Shown here: one piece after another, positions 16,799-25,613 of the stretch
Numbering within the stretch: position 1 is the stretch's first letter
Layout of the letters: the number at the start of each line of letters is the position of its first letter
Source of the DNA: Cronobacter muytjensii ATCC 51329
GTDB taxonomy: Bacteria; Pseudomonadota; Gammaproteobacteria; Enterobacterales; Enterobacteriaceae
Assembly: GCF_001277195.1 (NCBI RefSeq)
Contig: NZ_CP012268.1
Span: forward strand, 434,001 to 498,000
Reading direction: 5' to 3'
Length of the DNA stretch: 64,000 bases
Notes under the pieces: generated by a model
What the model was told of the DNA's origin: nothing
Seen by the model: the letters and a program-made list of their open reading frames with translations, nothing else
The model's database searches: none
Position numbers and translations under genes: made by a program

Positions 16799-17935
16799 TT
16801 AATCCCCCGGATATTTTTCACGTAATGCGCAGGCGAACGGCGTATGGTCATAATCTGAAATGCGCCAGTCACGGTAATCCAGTAAATCGTCCGCCATCTC
16901 CTTAATCACCGTGTTTAGCTCAAGAGCCGCCAGCCAGCGCGGCGGTATCGCCGTCACGCCATATTTCGCGCCAAGTAAATTCCCGGCGATCGCGCCGGTG
17001 GAGTCGGAATCGCCGCCGTGATTGACCGCCATCAGTACGCCCTGTTCAAACGAGTCGGCTTTGAGCGTGCAGTAAAGGGCGATGGCGAGCGCCTCTTCGG
17101 CAATCCAGCCTTCGCCAAGCGATGATATTGCCTCCTGCGGGGCGATCGGTGCGCGAGCCAGCGCGCGGGCATGCTCAAGCGCTTGCAGCGTTTCGTCGTG
17201 CCCAGGGGCGCTTTGCAGCAGGCCGGTAACATGCGTCACCGCGGCGTCTGCGGACGCTCCCTGAACGAGCAGCCACACCAGCGCCGCCAGCACGCCGCCG
17301 GTGAGAAACCCGGTCGGGTGCCCGTGCGTGAGCGCCGCGAGCTGGCAGCCAGTATCGAACGCCGCCTGCAACGCGTCATCCGTCGGGTAACGAACGAAAA
17401 AAAGCCCCACCGGCGCCACACGCATCACGCCGCCGCAGCCTTTGCTGTCGTTACGGGCAGGTTCGCCGAAAGTGCGCATTTCGCGCAACGCGTTCAGGCA
17501 GGTCATGCCCGGCGCGCGTGGGTGGAAGAGGGCGTCGTGCCTGATGAGCCAGCCGGAAAGTGAGGCGGCATTCACCAGCCCGTGACGGTTGCGCTCGCCC
17601 TGAGTGACCAGCCAGCGCAGATAGGCATGCGCGGTCACGGAGGTGAACGACGGGCCGATGCCGCGCATCGCCGCACGCGTAAAGGCGCGCAGCAATCCTT
17701 CGGCGGTAAATAACGTCATCTGGGTGTCGTCTGTGATTTTGCCCTTACCGCCCCAGGCGTGCTCATAGCCGGTCACGCCTTGCTTACCAAAGCGCGCGGT
17801 AATGTCCGGCAGGCTTAAAAACTCCACCGGGCCGCCGAGCGCATCGCCCACGGCGCCGCCCAACAGGCAGCCGCGAAAGCGCGTGCGCAGGTCCATCAGC
17901 TTTGCCTGATTTTCGTATTCTTCTGGCGTCGCCAT
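16799..17935 (-). CDS. ADP-ribosylglycohydrolase (DraG-like) family protein
   Basis: The 378-residue protein (start MATPEEYEN, preceded by AAAGGAAAGAGG) has the ADP-ribosylglycohydrolase signatures: GGAVGDALGGP (26-36), the metal-binding TDD (68-70) before TQMT, KGCGGVMRVAPVG (165-177), THGHPTG (203-209) and the second metal motif GGDSDSTGAIAGN with D309 and D311. Such enzymes remove ADP-ribose from proteins, nucleic acids or small molecules with two Mg2+ ions. No DraT-like transferase or nitrogen-fixation gene is near, so the substrate is unknown. It stands alone between tktA and epd, a place occupied by other genes in E. coli K-12. Confidence 0.9.
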   Translation of the reverse strand: MATPEEYENQAKLMDLRTRFRGCLLGGAVGDALGGPVEFLSLPDITARFGKQGVTGYEHAWGGKGKITDDTQMTLFTAEGLLRAFTRAAMRGIGPSFTSVTAHAYLRWLVTQGERNRHGLVNAASLSGWLIRHDALFHPRAPGMTCLNALREMRTFGEPARNDSKGCGGVMRVAPVGLFFVRYPTDDALQAAFDTGCQLAALTHGHPTGFLTGGVLAALVWLLVQGASADAAVTHVTGLLQSAPGHDETLQALEHARALARAPIAPQEAISSLGEGWIAEEALAIALYCTLKADSFEQGVLMAVNHGGDSDSTGAIAGNLLGAKYGVTAIPPRWLAALELNTVIKEMADDLLDYRDWRISDYDHTPFACALREKYPGD

Positions 17936-18081
17936 CCTCTTTCCTTTGTTAGTGTGGAGCGGATGGCATTGTAGGACGCAGCCGCAGGCGCGTAACCCCC
18001 CATGATTCGCTGGAGTGACCCTCTTTTCTTGTTCGTTATTCAGGAACAGTGGTGTAATGGTGGAATTTATTCCAGAAAAAA

Positions 18082-18097
18082 TGTGACGCAGGTCAGA
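18082..18097 (+). promoter_or_regulatory. CRP-like site upstream of epd
   Basis: TGTGA-N6-TCAGA matches the CRP consensus at nine of ten positions, about 200 bases before the epd start. CRP activation of this operon is known in E. coli. Confidence 0.6.
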
Positions 18098-18154
18098 AGT
18101 TGGTTTCATTCCGGGGCGTTATCATTCCTTTTATTCCACGTTTCGCTTATTCTT

Positions 18155-18171
18155 GCTGAAGCGTTTCAGTC
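18155..18171 (+). promoter_or_regulatory. Cra (FruR) operator upstream of epd
   Basis: GCTGAAGCGTTTCAGTC contains the near-palindrome TGAAGCGTTTCA, a close match to the Cra pattern TGAAACGTTTCA. E. coli epd-pgk-fbaA is a Cra target, so repression when fructose phosphates are scarce is expected. Confidence 0.75.
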
Positions 18172-18290
18172 GAATGATTGTTCGACAATCCATCAAACGG
18201 TTGTAGTTTGTGACGGGCGAGGATTCCCCTGCGAAGATGGCTGCATTACTCTGTCAGCCTCTTCATTACCGGGATTCTGGCAGGAGATAT

Positions 18291-19310
18291 ATGACCTTAC
18301 GCGTAGCGATTAATGGCTTCGGTCGCATCGGGCGCAACGTAGTTCGTGCGTTGTATGAGTCCGGCCGTCGCGCGGAAATCAGTGTGGTCGCCATTAATGA
18401 ACTGGCCGACGCCGCAGGCATGGCGCATCTGTTGAAGTACGACACCAGCCACGGCCGTTTCGCATGGGATGTCCGTCAGGAAGGCGAACAGCTCTGGATT
18501 GGCAACGATGTTATTCGTCTGCTGCATGAGCGCGAGATTGCCGCGCTGCCGTGGAAAGCACTGGGCGTGGACGTAGTACTCGACTGCACCGGCGTTTACG
18601 GCAGCCGGGCCGACGGCGTCGCCCATCTTGAAGCCGGCGCGCGCAAAGTCTTGTTCTCGCATCCCGGCGGCAACGACCTCGACGCCACGGTCGTTTATGG
18701 CGTCAACGAAGCGGCGCTGCGCGCTGAACATCGTATTGTCTCCAACGCCTCCTGCACCACCAACTGCATTATTCCGATTATCAAGCTGATGGATGACGCG
18801 TTCGGCATTGAGTCCGGCACCGTGACAACTATCCATTCCGCCATGCACGATCAACAGGTTATCGACGCTTATCACCCGGATTTGCGCCGCACGCGCGCAG
18901 CCAGTCAGTCCATCATTCCGGTCGATACTAAGCTCGCGGCGGGCATAGCACGTATTTTTCCTAAATTTCATGACCGCTTTGAGGCTATCGCGGTGCGCGT
19001 GCCTACCATTAACGTAACTGCCATCGATTTAAGCGTGACGGTGCAAAAAGCGGTAAAAGCCCATGAAGTCAACCTGTTGCTGCAAAAAGCGGCACAGGGA
19101 GCATTTCATGGTATAGTTGACTATACGGAATTACCGTTGGTCTCAACAGATTTTAACCACGATCCGCACAGCGCCATTGTGGACGGCACCCAGACAAGGG
19201 TGAGTGGGGCGCACCTGATTAAAACGCTGGTCTGGTGCGATAACGAATGGGGCTTCGCTAACCGGATGCTCGACACCACGTTAGCGATGGCAGCTATTGG
19301 TTTCAGGTAA
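18291..19310 (+). CDS. epd: D-erythrose-4-phosphate dehydrogenase
   Basis: Epd oxidises erythrose-4-phosphate to 4-phosphoerythronate with NAD, the entry to pyridoxal phosphate synthesis. The 339 residues begin MTLRVAINGFGRIGRN, carrying the NAD-binding motif, and the active-site cysteine is C155 in SNASCTTNC. It is a GAPDH paralogue but follows E. coli Epd closely (for example AINELADAAGMAHLLKYDTSHGRF region). A long upstream extension of the frame covers the promoter and is not coding. It heads epd-pgk-fbaA, 75 bases before pgk. Confidence 0.97.
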   Translation: MTLRVAINGFGRIGRNVVRALYESGRRAEISVVAINELADAAGMAHLLKYDTSHGRFAWDVRQEGEQLWIGNDVIRLLHEREIAALPWKALGVDVVLDCTGVYGSRADGVAHLEAGARKVLFSHPGGNDLDATVVYGVNEAALRAEHRIVSNASCTTNCIIPIIKLMDDAFGIESGTVTTIHSAMHDQQVIDAYHPDLRRTRAASQSIIPVDTKLAAGIARIFPKFHDRFEAIAVRVPTINVTAIDLSVTVQKAVKAHEVNLLLQKAAQGAFHGIVDYTELPLVSTDFNHDPHSAIVDGTQTRVSGAHLIKTLVWCDNEWGFANRMLDTTLAMAAIGFR

Positions 19311-19385
19311 GATTTCATACGTAGTAGCCTTCTGGTCAAGCGTATGGCGTCTGCAAAACTTTAAGAATCAACGAGAGGATTCACC

Positions 19386-20549
19386 ATGTCTGTAATTAAG
19401 ATGACCGATCTGGATCTGGCAGGTAAACGCGTTTTCATCCGCGCCGATCTCAACGTTCCGGTAAAAGAGGGGAAAGTGACCTCTGACGCGCGTATCCGCG
19501 CTTCTCTGCCGACCATTGAACTGGCTCTGAAACAGGGCGCTAAAGTCATGGTGACGTCCCATCTGGGCCGCCCGACCGAAGGCGAATACAACGAAGAATT
19601 CTCTCTGCTGCCGGTAGTTAACTACCTGAAAGACAAACTGAACGCGCCGGTTCGTCTGGTTAAAGACTACCTCGACGGCGTTGAAGTTGCTGAAGGCGAG
19701 CTGGTCGTTCTGGAAAACGTTCGCTTTAACAAAGGCGAGAAAAAGGACGACGAAACGCTGGCGAAAAAATACGCCGCGCTGTGTGACGTGTTTGTCATGG
19801 ACGCCTTCGGTACTGCCCACCGCGCGCAGGCTTCTACCCACGGCGTAGGTAAATTCGCTGACGTCGCGTGCGCAGGCCCGCTGCTGGCGGAAGAGCTGGA
19901 CGCGCTGGGTAAAGCGCTGAAAGAACCGGCTCGCCCGATGGTCGCTATCGTTGGCGGTTCAAAAGTTTCCACCAAACTGACCGTGCTGGACTCCCTGTCT
20001 AAAATCGCTGACCAGCTCATCGTTGGCGGCGGCATCGCCAACACCTTCGTTGCAGCCCAGGGCCACAACGTGGGTAAATCCCTGTACGAAGCAGACCTGG
20101 TGGATGAAGCCAAACGCCTGCTGACCACCTGCGACATTCCCGTTCCGACGGATGTTCGCGTGGCGACTGAGTTCTCTGAAACCGCGCCGGCAACCCTGAA
20201 ATCTGTTTCTGACATCAAAGATGAAGAGCAGATTCTGGATATGGGCGACGTTTCCGCCGAGAAACTGGCTGAAATCCTGAAAAACGCCAAAACTATTCTG
20301 TGGAACGGCCCGGTTGGCGTGTTCGAATTCCCGAACTTCCGTAAAGGCACTGAAATCGTGGCTCGCGCTATCGCAGAAAGCGACGCGTTCTCCATCGCGG
20401 GCGGCGGCGACACCCTGGCGGCTATCGATATGTTCGGCATCGCCGACAAGATCTCTTACATCTCCACTGGCGGCGGCGCGTTCCTCGAATTCGTGGAAGG
20501 CAAAGTTCTGCCGGCAGTTGCGATGCTCGAAGAGCGCGCAAAACAGTAA
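19386..20549 (+). CDS. pgk: Phosphoglycerate kinase
   Basis: Pgk makes ATP from 1,3-bisphosphoglycerate in glycolysis and runs in reverse in gluconeogenesis. The 387-residue protein has the N-domain substrate site (FIRADLNVP, SHLGRPTEG) and the nucleotide domain (GGSKVSTKL, GGGDTLAAI). Codon choice is strongly biased towards preferred codons, as expected for a highly expressed gene. It lies between epd and fbaA. Confidence 0.99.
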   Translation: MSVIKMTDLDLAGKRVFIRADLNVPVKEGKVTSDARIRASLPTIELALKQGAKVMVTSHLGRPTEGEYNEEFSLLPVVNYLKDKLNAPVRLVKDYLDGVEVAEGELVVLENVRFNKGEKKDDETLAKKYAALCDVFVMDAFGTAHRAQASTHGVGKFADVACAGPLLAEELDALGKALKEPARPMVAIVGGSKVSTKLTVLDSLSKIADQLIVGGGIANTFVAAQGHNVGKSLYEADLVDEAKRLLTTCDIPVPTDVRVATEFSETAPATLKSVSDIKDEEQILDMGDVSAEKLAEILKNAKTILWNGPVGVFEFPNFRKGTEIVARAIAESDAFSIAGGGDTLAAIDMFGIADKISYISTGGGAFLEFVEGKVLPAVAMLEERAKQ

Positions 20550-20555
20550 TTGAAG

Positions 20556-20580
20556 CAGGCGGGGGGTCCCGCCTGTTTTT
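20556..20580 (+). terminator. Intercistronic terminator between pgk and fbaA
   Basis: CAGGCGGG pairs with CCCGCCTG around a 4-base loop and is followed by TTTTT, six bases past the pgk stop. It has full intrinsic terminator form and should lower read-through into fbaA unless fbaA has its own promoter. Confidence 0.8.
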
Positions 20581-20645
20581 CAGCGCGCCTGACAGCTCGC
20601 TTACCCTTTTCAACGGTCGAAGATACACATACAGGACAACGAAAC

Positions 20646-21725
20646 ATGTCTAAAATTTTTGATTTCGTCAAACCGGGCGTCGTCACTGGCGACGACGTAC
20701 AGAAAGTATTCCAGGTAGCTAAAGAAAACAATTTCGCGCTGCCGGCAGTTAACTGCGTGGGTACCGATTCCATTAACGCCGTACTGGAAACCGCTGCGAA
20801 AGTAAAAGCGCCGGTTATCGTTCAGTTCTCTAACGGCGGCGCTGCGTTTATCGCAGGTAAAGGCATTAAAACCGATATTCCTCAGGGTGCCGCTATCCTC
20901 GGCGCTATCTCTGGTGCGCATCACGTTCACCAGATGGCTGAACACTACGGCGTGCCGGTTATTCTGCACACCGACCACTGCGCCAAGAAACTGCTGCCGT
21001 GGGTCGACGGCCTGCTGGACGCCGGTGAAAAACATTTTGCCGCTACCGGTAAACCGCTGTTCTCTTCTCACATGATTGACCTGTCTGAAGAGTCGCTGGA
21101 AGAGAACATTGAAATCTGCTCCAAATACCTGGAGCGCATGTCCAAAATGGGCATGACCCTGGAAATCGAACTGGGCTGCACCGGTGGTGAAGAAGATGGC
21201 GTGGACAACAGCCATATGGACGCGTCCGCACTGTACACCCAGCCGGAAGACGTTGACTACGCATACACCAAACTGAACGCGATCAGCCACCGTTTCACCA
21301 TCGCGGCGTCCTTCGGTAACGTACACGGCGTTTACAAGCCGGGTAACGTGAAGCTGACCCCGACTATCCTGCGCGACTCTCAGGAATATGTTTCTAAGAA
21401 ACACAACCTGCCGCACAACAGCCTGAACTTCGTGTTCCACGGCGGTTCCGGTTCTTCCGCTCAGGAAATCAAAGACTCCGTAAGCTACGGCGTTATCAAA
21501 ATGAACATCGATACCGACACCCAGTGGGCAACCTGGGAAGGTATTCTGAAGTACTACAAAGAAAACGAAGCTTACCTGCAAGGCCAGCTGGGCAACCCGA
21601 AAGGCGAAGACCAGCCGAACAAGAAATACTACGATCCGCGCGTATGGCTGCGTGCTGCGCAGGCGAGCATGGTGACTCGTCTGGAGCAGGCTTTCAAAGA
21701 GCTGAACGCCATCGACGTACTGTAA
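20646..21725 (+). CDS. fbaA: Class II fructose-bisphosphate aldolase
   Basis: FbaA cleaves fructose-1,6-bisphosphate to triose phosphates. The 359-residue protein begins MSKIFDFVKPG. Zinc ligands are visible in the HTDHCAKK segment, in GNVHGVYKPG and in VFHGGSGSS, the last two also binding phosphate. It is the Zn-dependent class II enzyme. Codon bias is strong. A terminator-like hairpin separates it from pgk, and a classical terminator follows. Confidence 0.99.
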   Translation: MSKIFDFVKPGVVTGDDVQKVFQVAKENNFALPAVNCVGTDSINAVLETAAKVKAPVIVQFSNGGAAFIAGKGIKTDIPQGAAILGAISGAHHVHQMAEHYGVPVILHTDHCAKKLLPWVDGLLDAGEKHFAATGKPLFSSHMIDLSEESLEENIEICSKYLERMSKMGMTLEIELGCTGGEEDGVDNSHMDASALYTQPEDVDYAYTKLNAISHRFTIAASFGNVHGVYKPGNVKLTPTILRDSQEYVSKKHNLPHNSLNFVFHGGSGSSAQEIKDSVSYGVIKMNIDTDTQWATWEGILKYYKENEAYLQGQLGNPKGEDQPNKKYYDPRVWLRAAQASMVTRLEQAFKELNAIDVL

Positions 21726-21746
21726 TCTTTTTTACAGCATCGCCTA

Positions 21747-21776
21747 AAAGGCCCACCTCTGGTGGGCCTTTCTTTT
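21747..21776 (+). terminator. Rho-independent terminator of fbaA
   Basis: An 11-bp stem (AAAGGCCCACC, loop TCT) is followed by CTTTTT. Confidence 0.92.
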
Positions 21777-21914
21777 TGCAAGATCAACGCAATAGGTGTC
21801 CGATTCGCGGTACGCTGACTGGCAGAGCACCGAGGTTTTGTTTACCCTTTAACAATCCTCGCTGCCTCAGACTGGCAGTTCATTAATCACCCGACCAGGG
21901 GAAAAGGATCGCGA

Positions 21915-22853
21915 ATGGATGATTTACACGTAATAGACAGTATTAATAACGCCGGCGGCTGGCTGGTGCGTAACCAGGCGCTGCTTATCAGCTACGCCGT
22001 TAATATTGTGGCGGCGATCGCCATCATTATCGTCGGGATGATCGTAGCGCGCGCCATCTCTAATACGCTTAACCGCGTCATGATCGCCCGTCATATCGAT
22101 GCCACCGTGGCGGATTTTCTCTCCGCGCTGGTGCGCTATGGGATTATCGCCTTTACGCTGATTGCAGCCCTGGGCCGCGTCGGCGTACAGACAGCGTCGG
22201 TTATCGCCGTACTTGGTGCCGCCGGGCTGGCGGTGGGCCTGGCGTTGCAAGGCTCACTTTCCAACCTCGCGGCAGGCGTACTGCTGGTGACCTTCCGCCC
22301 GTTCCGTGCGGGTGAATATGTCGATCTCGGCGGCGTCGCGGGTTCGGTGCTCCACGTACAAATCTTCTCGACGACACTTCGCACGCCGGATGGCCGCATC
22401 GTCGTGGTGCCGAACGGCAAAATCATCGCGGGCAATATCATTAACTTCTCGCGTGAGCCCGTGCGCCGTAACGAATTTATCATCGGCGTCTCGTACGACG
22501 CGGATATCGATAAAGTCCGCGCGCTGCTGACGGAAATTATCGAGTCCGACGATCGTATTCTCAAAGATCGTGAAATGACCGTGCGCATGAATGAGCTGGG
22601 CGCATCGTCCGTGAATTTCGTCATTCGCGTCTGGAGCAAGAGCAGCGATCTGCAGGAAGTTTACTGGGATGTGCTGGAGCGCATCAAAAAAACGCTGGAT
22701 GCCAACGGCATCGGCATTCCTTACCCGCAGATGGATGTGCACTACAAGCCGCTGAAAGGCGACGCGGAAGAAAAGACGCCGCGAGCCGAGCCGCAGCCTG
22801 CGATCATCACGCAGCCTCAGGCACCACAGGAAAAACCGGCCGACGGCCAGTAA
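21915..22853 (+). CDS. mscS: Small-conductance mechanosensitive channel MscS, with extended C-terminus
   Basis: MscS opens under membrane tension to release solutes on osmotic downshock. The protein has 312 residues against 286 in E. coli. Three membrane helices occupy about residues 27-125, the pore-lining TM3 being AAGLAVGLALQGSLSNLAAG; the cytoplasmic vestibule (GEYVDLGGVAGSV, VVVPNGKIIAGNIINFSREPVRRNE) follows and is highly conserved. After the usual end (QMDVHYKPLKG) there is an additional tail of about 26 residues rich in Pro, Gln, Glu and Ala. It lies downstream of fbaA but beyond its terminator. Confidence 0.97.
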   Translation: MDDLHVIDSINNAGGWLVRNQALLISYAVNIVAAIAIIIVGMIVARAISNTLNRVMIARHIDATVADFLSALVRYGIIAFTLIAALGRVGVQTASVIAVLGAAGLAVGLALQGSLSNLAAGVLLVTFRPFRAGEYVDLGGVAGSVLHVQIFSTTLRTPDGRIVVVPNGKIIAGNIINFSREPVRRNEFIIGVSYDADIDKVRALLTEIIESDDRILKDREMTVRMNELGASSVNFVIRVWSKSSDLQEVYWDVLERIKKTLDANGIGIPYPQMDVHYKPLKGDAEEKTPRAEPQPAIITQPQAPQEKPADGQ

Positions 22854-22861
22854 CCTGCCAG

Positions 22862-22890
22862 ACGGCCTGCCATGCGCAGGCCGTTTTTTT
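22862..22890 (+). terminator. Rho-independent terminator of mscS
   Basis: A 9-bp stem (ACGGCCTGC, loop CATGC) is followed by seven T. Confidence 0.9.
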
Positions 22891-22999
22891 AACTCGGTTC
22901 ATTAGTATTTCTTATTGACGATTAATATTATTCGTTTTTTCTAATGGCAACGGCCCCCTACACTGAGAACCTGACTTCCACTTTATTCGGGAACGTAAC

Positions 23000-23635
23000 G
23001 TGTTAAGTTTTTATTTTCAGGGGCTTGCCCTGGGCGCGGCGATGATCCTGCCGCTCGGCCCGCAGAATGCTTTTGTGCTAAACCAGGGCATTCGTCGCCA
23101 GTATCATCTGATGATCGCTTCGCTGTGCGCGCTGAGCGATATCGTACTAATTTGTGCCGGCATTTTTGGCGGCAGCGCGATTCTGATGCAGTCCCCCTGG
23201 CTGCTGGCGCTTGTTACCTGGGGCGGCGTGGCGTTTTTACTCTGGTACGGTTTCGGCGCGCTGAAAACCGCGCTTGCCGGCAACCCTGAGCTTGCCTCGG
23301 CGCAAGCCCTGAAGCACGGCAGGCTGCGAATCATCACCACAATGCTTGCCGTCACATGGCTTAATCCCCACGTCTACCTTGATACCTTTGTGGTGCTCGG
23401 CAGCCTGGGCGGGCAGCTTGACGCGCTACCGAAACGCGCGTTTGCGCTGGGCACGATCAGCGCGTCGGTTATCTGGTTTTTCAGCCTGGCGCTGCTCGCC
23501 GCGTGGCTTGCGCCGCGTCTGCGCACTGTTCGCGCGCAGCGAACGATTAATCTGCTGGTGGGCCTGGTGATGTGGTTTATCGCTTTCCAGTTGGCGCGAG
23601 AGGGGATAAATCACCTGGCGTCGCTCGGCCTCTAA
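23000..23635 (+). CDS. argO: L-arginine exporter
   Basis: ArgO exports arginine and, with toxic effect, canavanine. The 211-residue protein is a LysE-family exporter with about six membrane segments and the signature PLGPQNAFVLNQGIRRQ near the start. The start codon is GTG at 23000, as in E. coli. ArgP, the LysR regulator encoded about 0.9 kb downstream on the other strand, activates argO in E. coli in response to arginine; that control is likely here. Confidence 0.96.
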   Translation: MLSFYFQGLALGAAMILPLGPQNAFVLNQGIRRQYHLMIASLCALSDIVLICAGIFGGSAILMQSPWLLALVTWGGVAFLLWYGFGALKTALAGNPELASAQALKHGRLRIITTMLAVTWLNPHVYLDTFVVLGSLGGQLDALPKRAFALGTISASVIWFFSLALLAAWLAPRLRTVRAQRTINLLVGLVMWFIAFQLAREGINHLASLGL

Positions 23636-23738
23636 GCCTTCTCTGATGGACATTCCGCGCCGGGGCGCTAAGCTTGCAGGCAGATGCCCGTCTGCCCTGA
23701 CGGGCGGTTTCACTTGCACGCAGCATGGAGGAATAACA

Positions 23739-24524
23739 GTGAAGTTTAAAGTGATGGCCCTTGCGGCAATGATTGGTTTCGGCGCGACGTCCGTTCAGGC
23801 GAATGAATTGCCCAACGGTCCGCACATCGTCACCTCCGGCACGGCGAGCGTGGATGCGGTACCGGATATCGCGACGCTGGCTATTGAGGTGAATGTTTCC
23901 GCCAAAGATGCGGCTGCCGCGAAAAAACAGGCGGACGAGCGCGTGGGGCAGTATCTGACTTTCCTGCAGAACAACGGCGTTGAGAAAAAAGACGTGAACG
24001 CCGCCAACCTGCGCACCCAGCCGGAATATGAGTACCTCAAAGATGGCAAGACCCAGCTGAAAGGTTATCGCGCGGTGCGCACGGTGGAAGTGACGTTGCG
24101 TAAGCTCGATAAACTTAATGAGCTGCTTGATGGCGCGCTGAAGGCCGGGCTGAACGAAATCCGTTCTGTTTCGTTAGGCGTGGCGCACCCGGATGAATAT
24201 AAAGACAAGGCGCGCAAAGCGGCTATCGACGACGCTGTGCGTCAGGCGCAGCAGCTGGCTAACGGTTTCAACAGCAAGCTTGGCCCGGTTTACAGCGTGC
24301 GTTATCACGTCTCAAGCTATCAGCCGACACCGATGATGCGCATGATGAAAGCCGAAGCCGCGGCGCCGGCTTCCGCCCAGGACACTTACGATCAGCAGAC
24401 TATTCAGTTTGACGATCAGGTGGATGTGGTGTTCGAACTCCAGCCTAGCGGTACGGCGAGCCAGAACGGCACGGCAAATCAGGGAACCGCACCTGCGGCG
24501 ACCAACGCGCCCTCGCAACAGTAA
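23739..24524 (+). CDS. yggE: SIMPL-domain periplasmic protein YggE
   Basis: The start is GTG at 23739 with GGAGGA seven bases upstream; upstream parts of the frame are not needed. The 261-residue protein has a signal peptide ending near SVQA-NE and a SIMPL (DUF541) domain (GTASVDAVPDIATLAIEV, RTQPEYEY, GYRAVRTVEVTLRKLDKL). E. coli YggE has been linked to reduced oxidative stress, mechanism unclear. After the domain the tail is low in complexity (Thr, Ala, Asn, Gln, Ser) and longer than in E. coli. It is convergent with argP. Confidence 0.94.
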   Translation: MKFKVMALAAMIGFGATSVQANELPNGPHIVTSGTASVDAVPDIATLAIEVNVSAKDAAAAKKQADERVGQYLTFLQNNGVEKKDVNAANLRTQPEYEYLKDGKTQLKGYRAVRTVEVTLRKLDKLNELLDGALKAGLNEIRSVSLGVAHPDEYKDKARKAAIDDAVRQAQQLANGFNSKLGPVYSVRYHVSSYQPTPMMRMMKAEAAAPASAQDTYDQQTIQFDDQVDVVFELQPSGTASQNGTANQGTAPAATNAPSQQ

Positions 24525-24526
24525 AC

Positions 24527-24554
24527 AAAAAACCCGCCATCCGGCGGGTTTTTT
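24527..24554. terminator. Bidirectional terminator, yggE / argP
   Basis: AAAAAACCCGCC, loop ATCC, GGCGGGTTTTTT is a perfect 12-bp stem with T runs on both strands. It overlaps the argP stop codon by two bases. Confidence 0.92.
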
Positions 24555-25446
24555 AATCCTGACGCAATACCTTGCGCCCATACTCCAGCAGCGCGTCGGT
24601 GACCTTGCGCATCATGCGGCTCTCCGGCGCGAAGCGGTGCCAGAACAGCATCCGGCGCTGGTACAGCCCTGGCGTGAGATCGATAAGCTCGCCGCTTTGC
24701 AGCTCTTTTTCTATCTGAAGATGCGGGATCATACAGCAGGTGGTGCCCTGACGAGCCAGCTGTACGAATGCCTCTGACGAATTCACGATATGGCAGGGAA
24801 CGCTACCGGGCGGCAGGTCGAAATTCTGCTGTAAAAAGGCCTGGTGCATATCATCCAGATGGTCAAACGCGACGGCGGGCGCTTTCAGCAGCGACGCGCG
24901 GTTGACGCCGTTCGGGAAATAGCGATCGGCGAAAGCTTTCGAGGCGACGAACAGATAGTCCAGCGCGCCCAGTTGATCGACGAGACAGCTCGGCAGGGCC
25001 TGGGGCTGAATACTCACCGCGCCTACTACTTCGCCACGGCGTAAACGCTCCTGGGTGCGGGTTTCATCTTCCACCTGCAGATTCAGGCGCACGGGCGAAT
25101 CGGCCAGCACCGGTGCCAGCGCGGGCAAAAGCCAGGTCGCAAGACTGTCGGCGTTGACCGCAAGCGATAACAGCAGCGGCGTCGAGCCGGTTTGTTCGTC
25201 GCCCAGCCACTCCTCCTCCAGCAACTCCACCTGACGCAGCAGCGCCAGCAGCTTTTGCCCCTGTTCAGTCGGGCGCGGCGGCACGGTACGGACCAGCAGC
25301 GGCTGGCCGAATGTGTTTTCCAGCTGTTTGATACGTTGCGATACGGCGGACTGCGTAATACACAGCTTTTGTGCGGCGCGCTCAAATCCGCGCTCTCTTA
25401 TCACCGCATCCAGCGCCTGTAGTGTTCTGTAGTCCGGGCGTTTCAT
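24553..25446 (-). CDS. argP: LysR-type regulator ArgP (IciA)
   Basis: The 297-residue protein has an N-terminal winged HTH (YRTLQALDAVIRERGFERAAQKLCITQSAVSQRIK region, about 5-60) and a LysR effector domain. It matches E. coli ArgP, which senses arginine and lysine and controls argO, lysC, dapB and others; older work named it IciA for binding oriC. It lies between yggE and rpiA, close to its target argO. Confidence 0.96.
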   Translation of the reverse strand: MKRPDYRTLQALDAVIRERGFERAAQKLCITQSAVSQRIKQLENTFGQPLLVRTVPPRPTEQGQKLLALLRQVELLEEEWLGDEQTGSTPLLLSLAVNADSLATWLLPALAPVLADSPVRLNLQVEDETRTQERLRRGEVVGAVSIQPQALPSCLVDQLGALDYLFVASKAFADRYFPNGVNRASLLKAPAVAFDHLDDMHQAFLQQNFDLPPGSVPCHIVNSSEAFVQLARQGTTCCMIPHLQIEKELQSGELIDLTPGLYQRRMLFWHRFAPESRMMRKVTDALLEYGRKVLRQD

Positions 25447-25613
25447 CTCTGTGGTGTGCTCCCTGTCTCGTTATCTGTCGCACTATGACATAAATTTGCG
25501 ATGGATACAGACCCAAACGCAAACATCGGAGCTGTGCCGCAGAATGACTGACCCACTGGGCTGCGGCTTGTTCTATAATGCGCGACAGTTTTCACACCAC
25601 AGGCAAAACTCTC

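Larger units (their letters stand above)
17936..18290. other. Control region upstream of epd
   Basis: The 355-bp divergent region contains a CRP-like site and a Cra-like site (listed separately) appropriate for the glycolytic epd-pgk-fbaA genes. No ORF within it is convincing. Confidence 0.7.
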
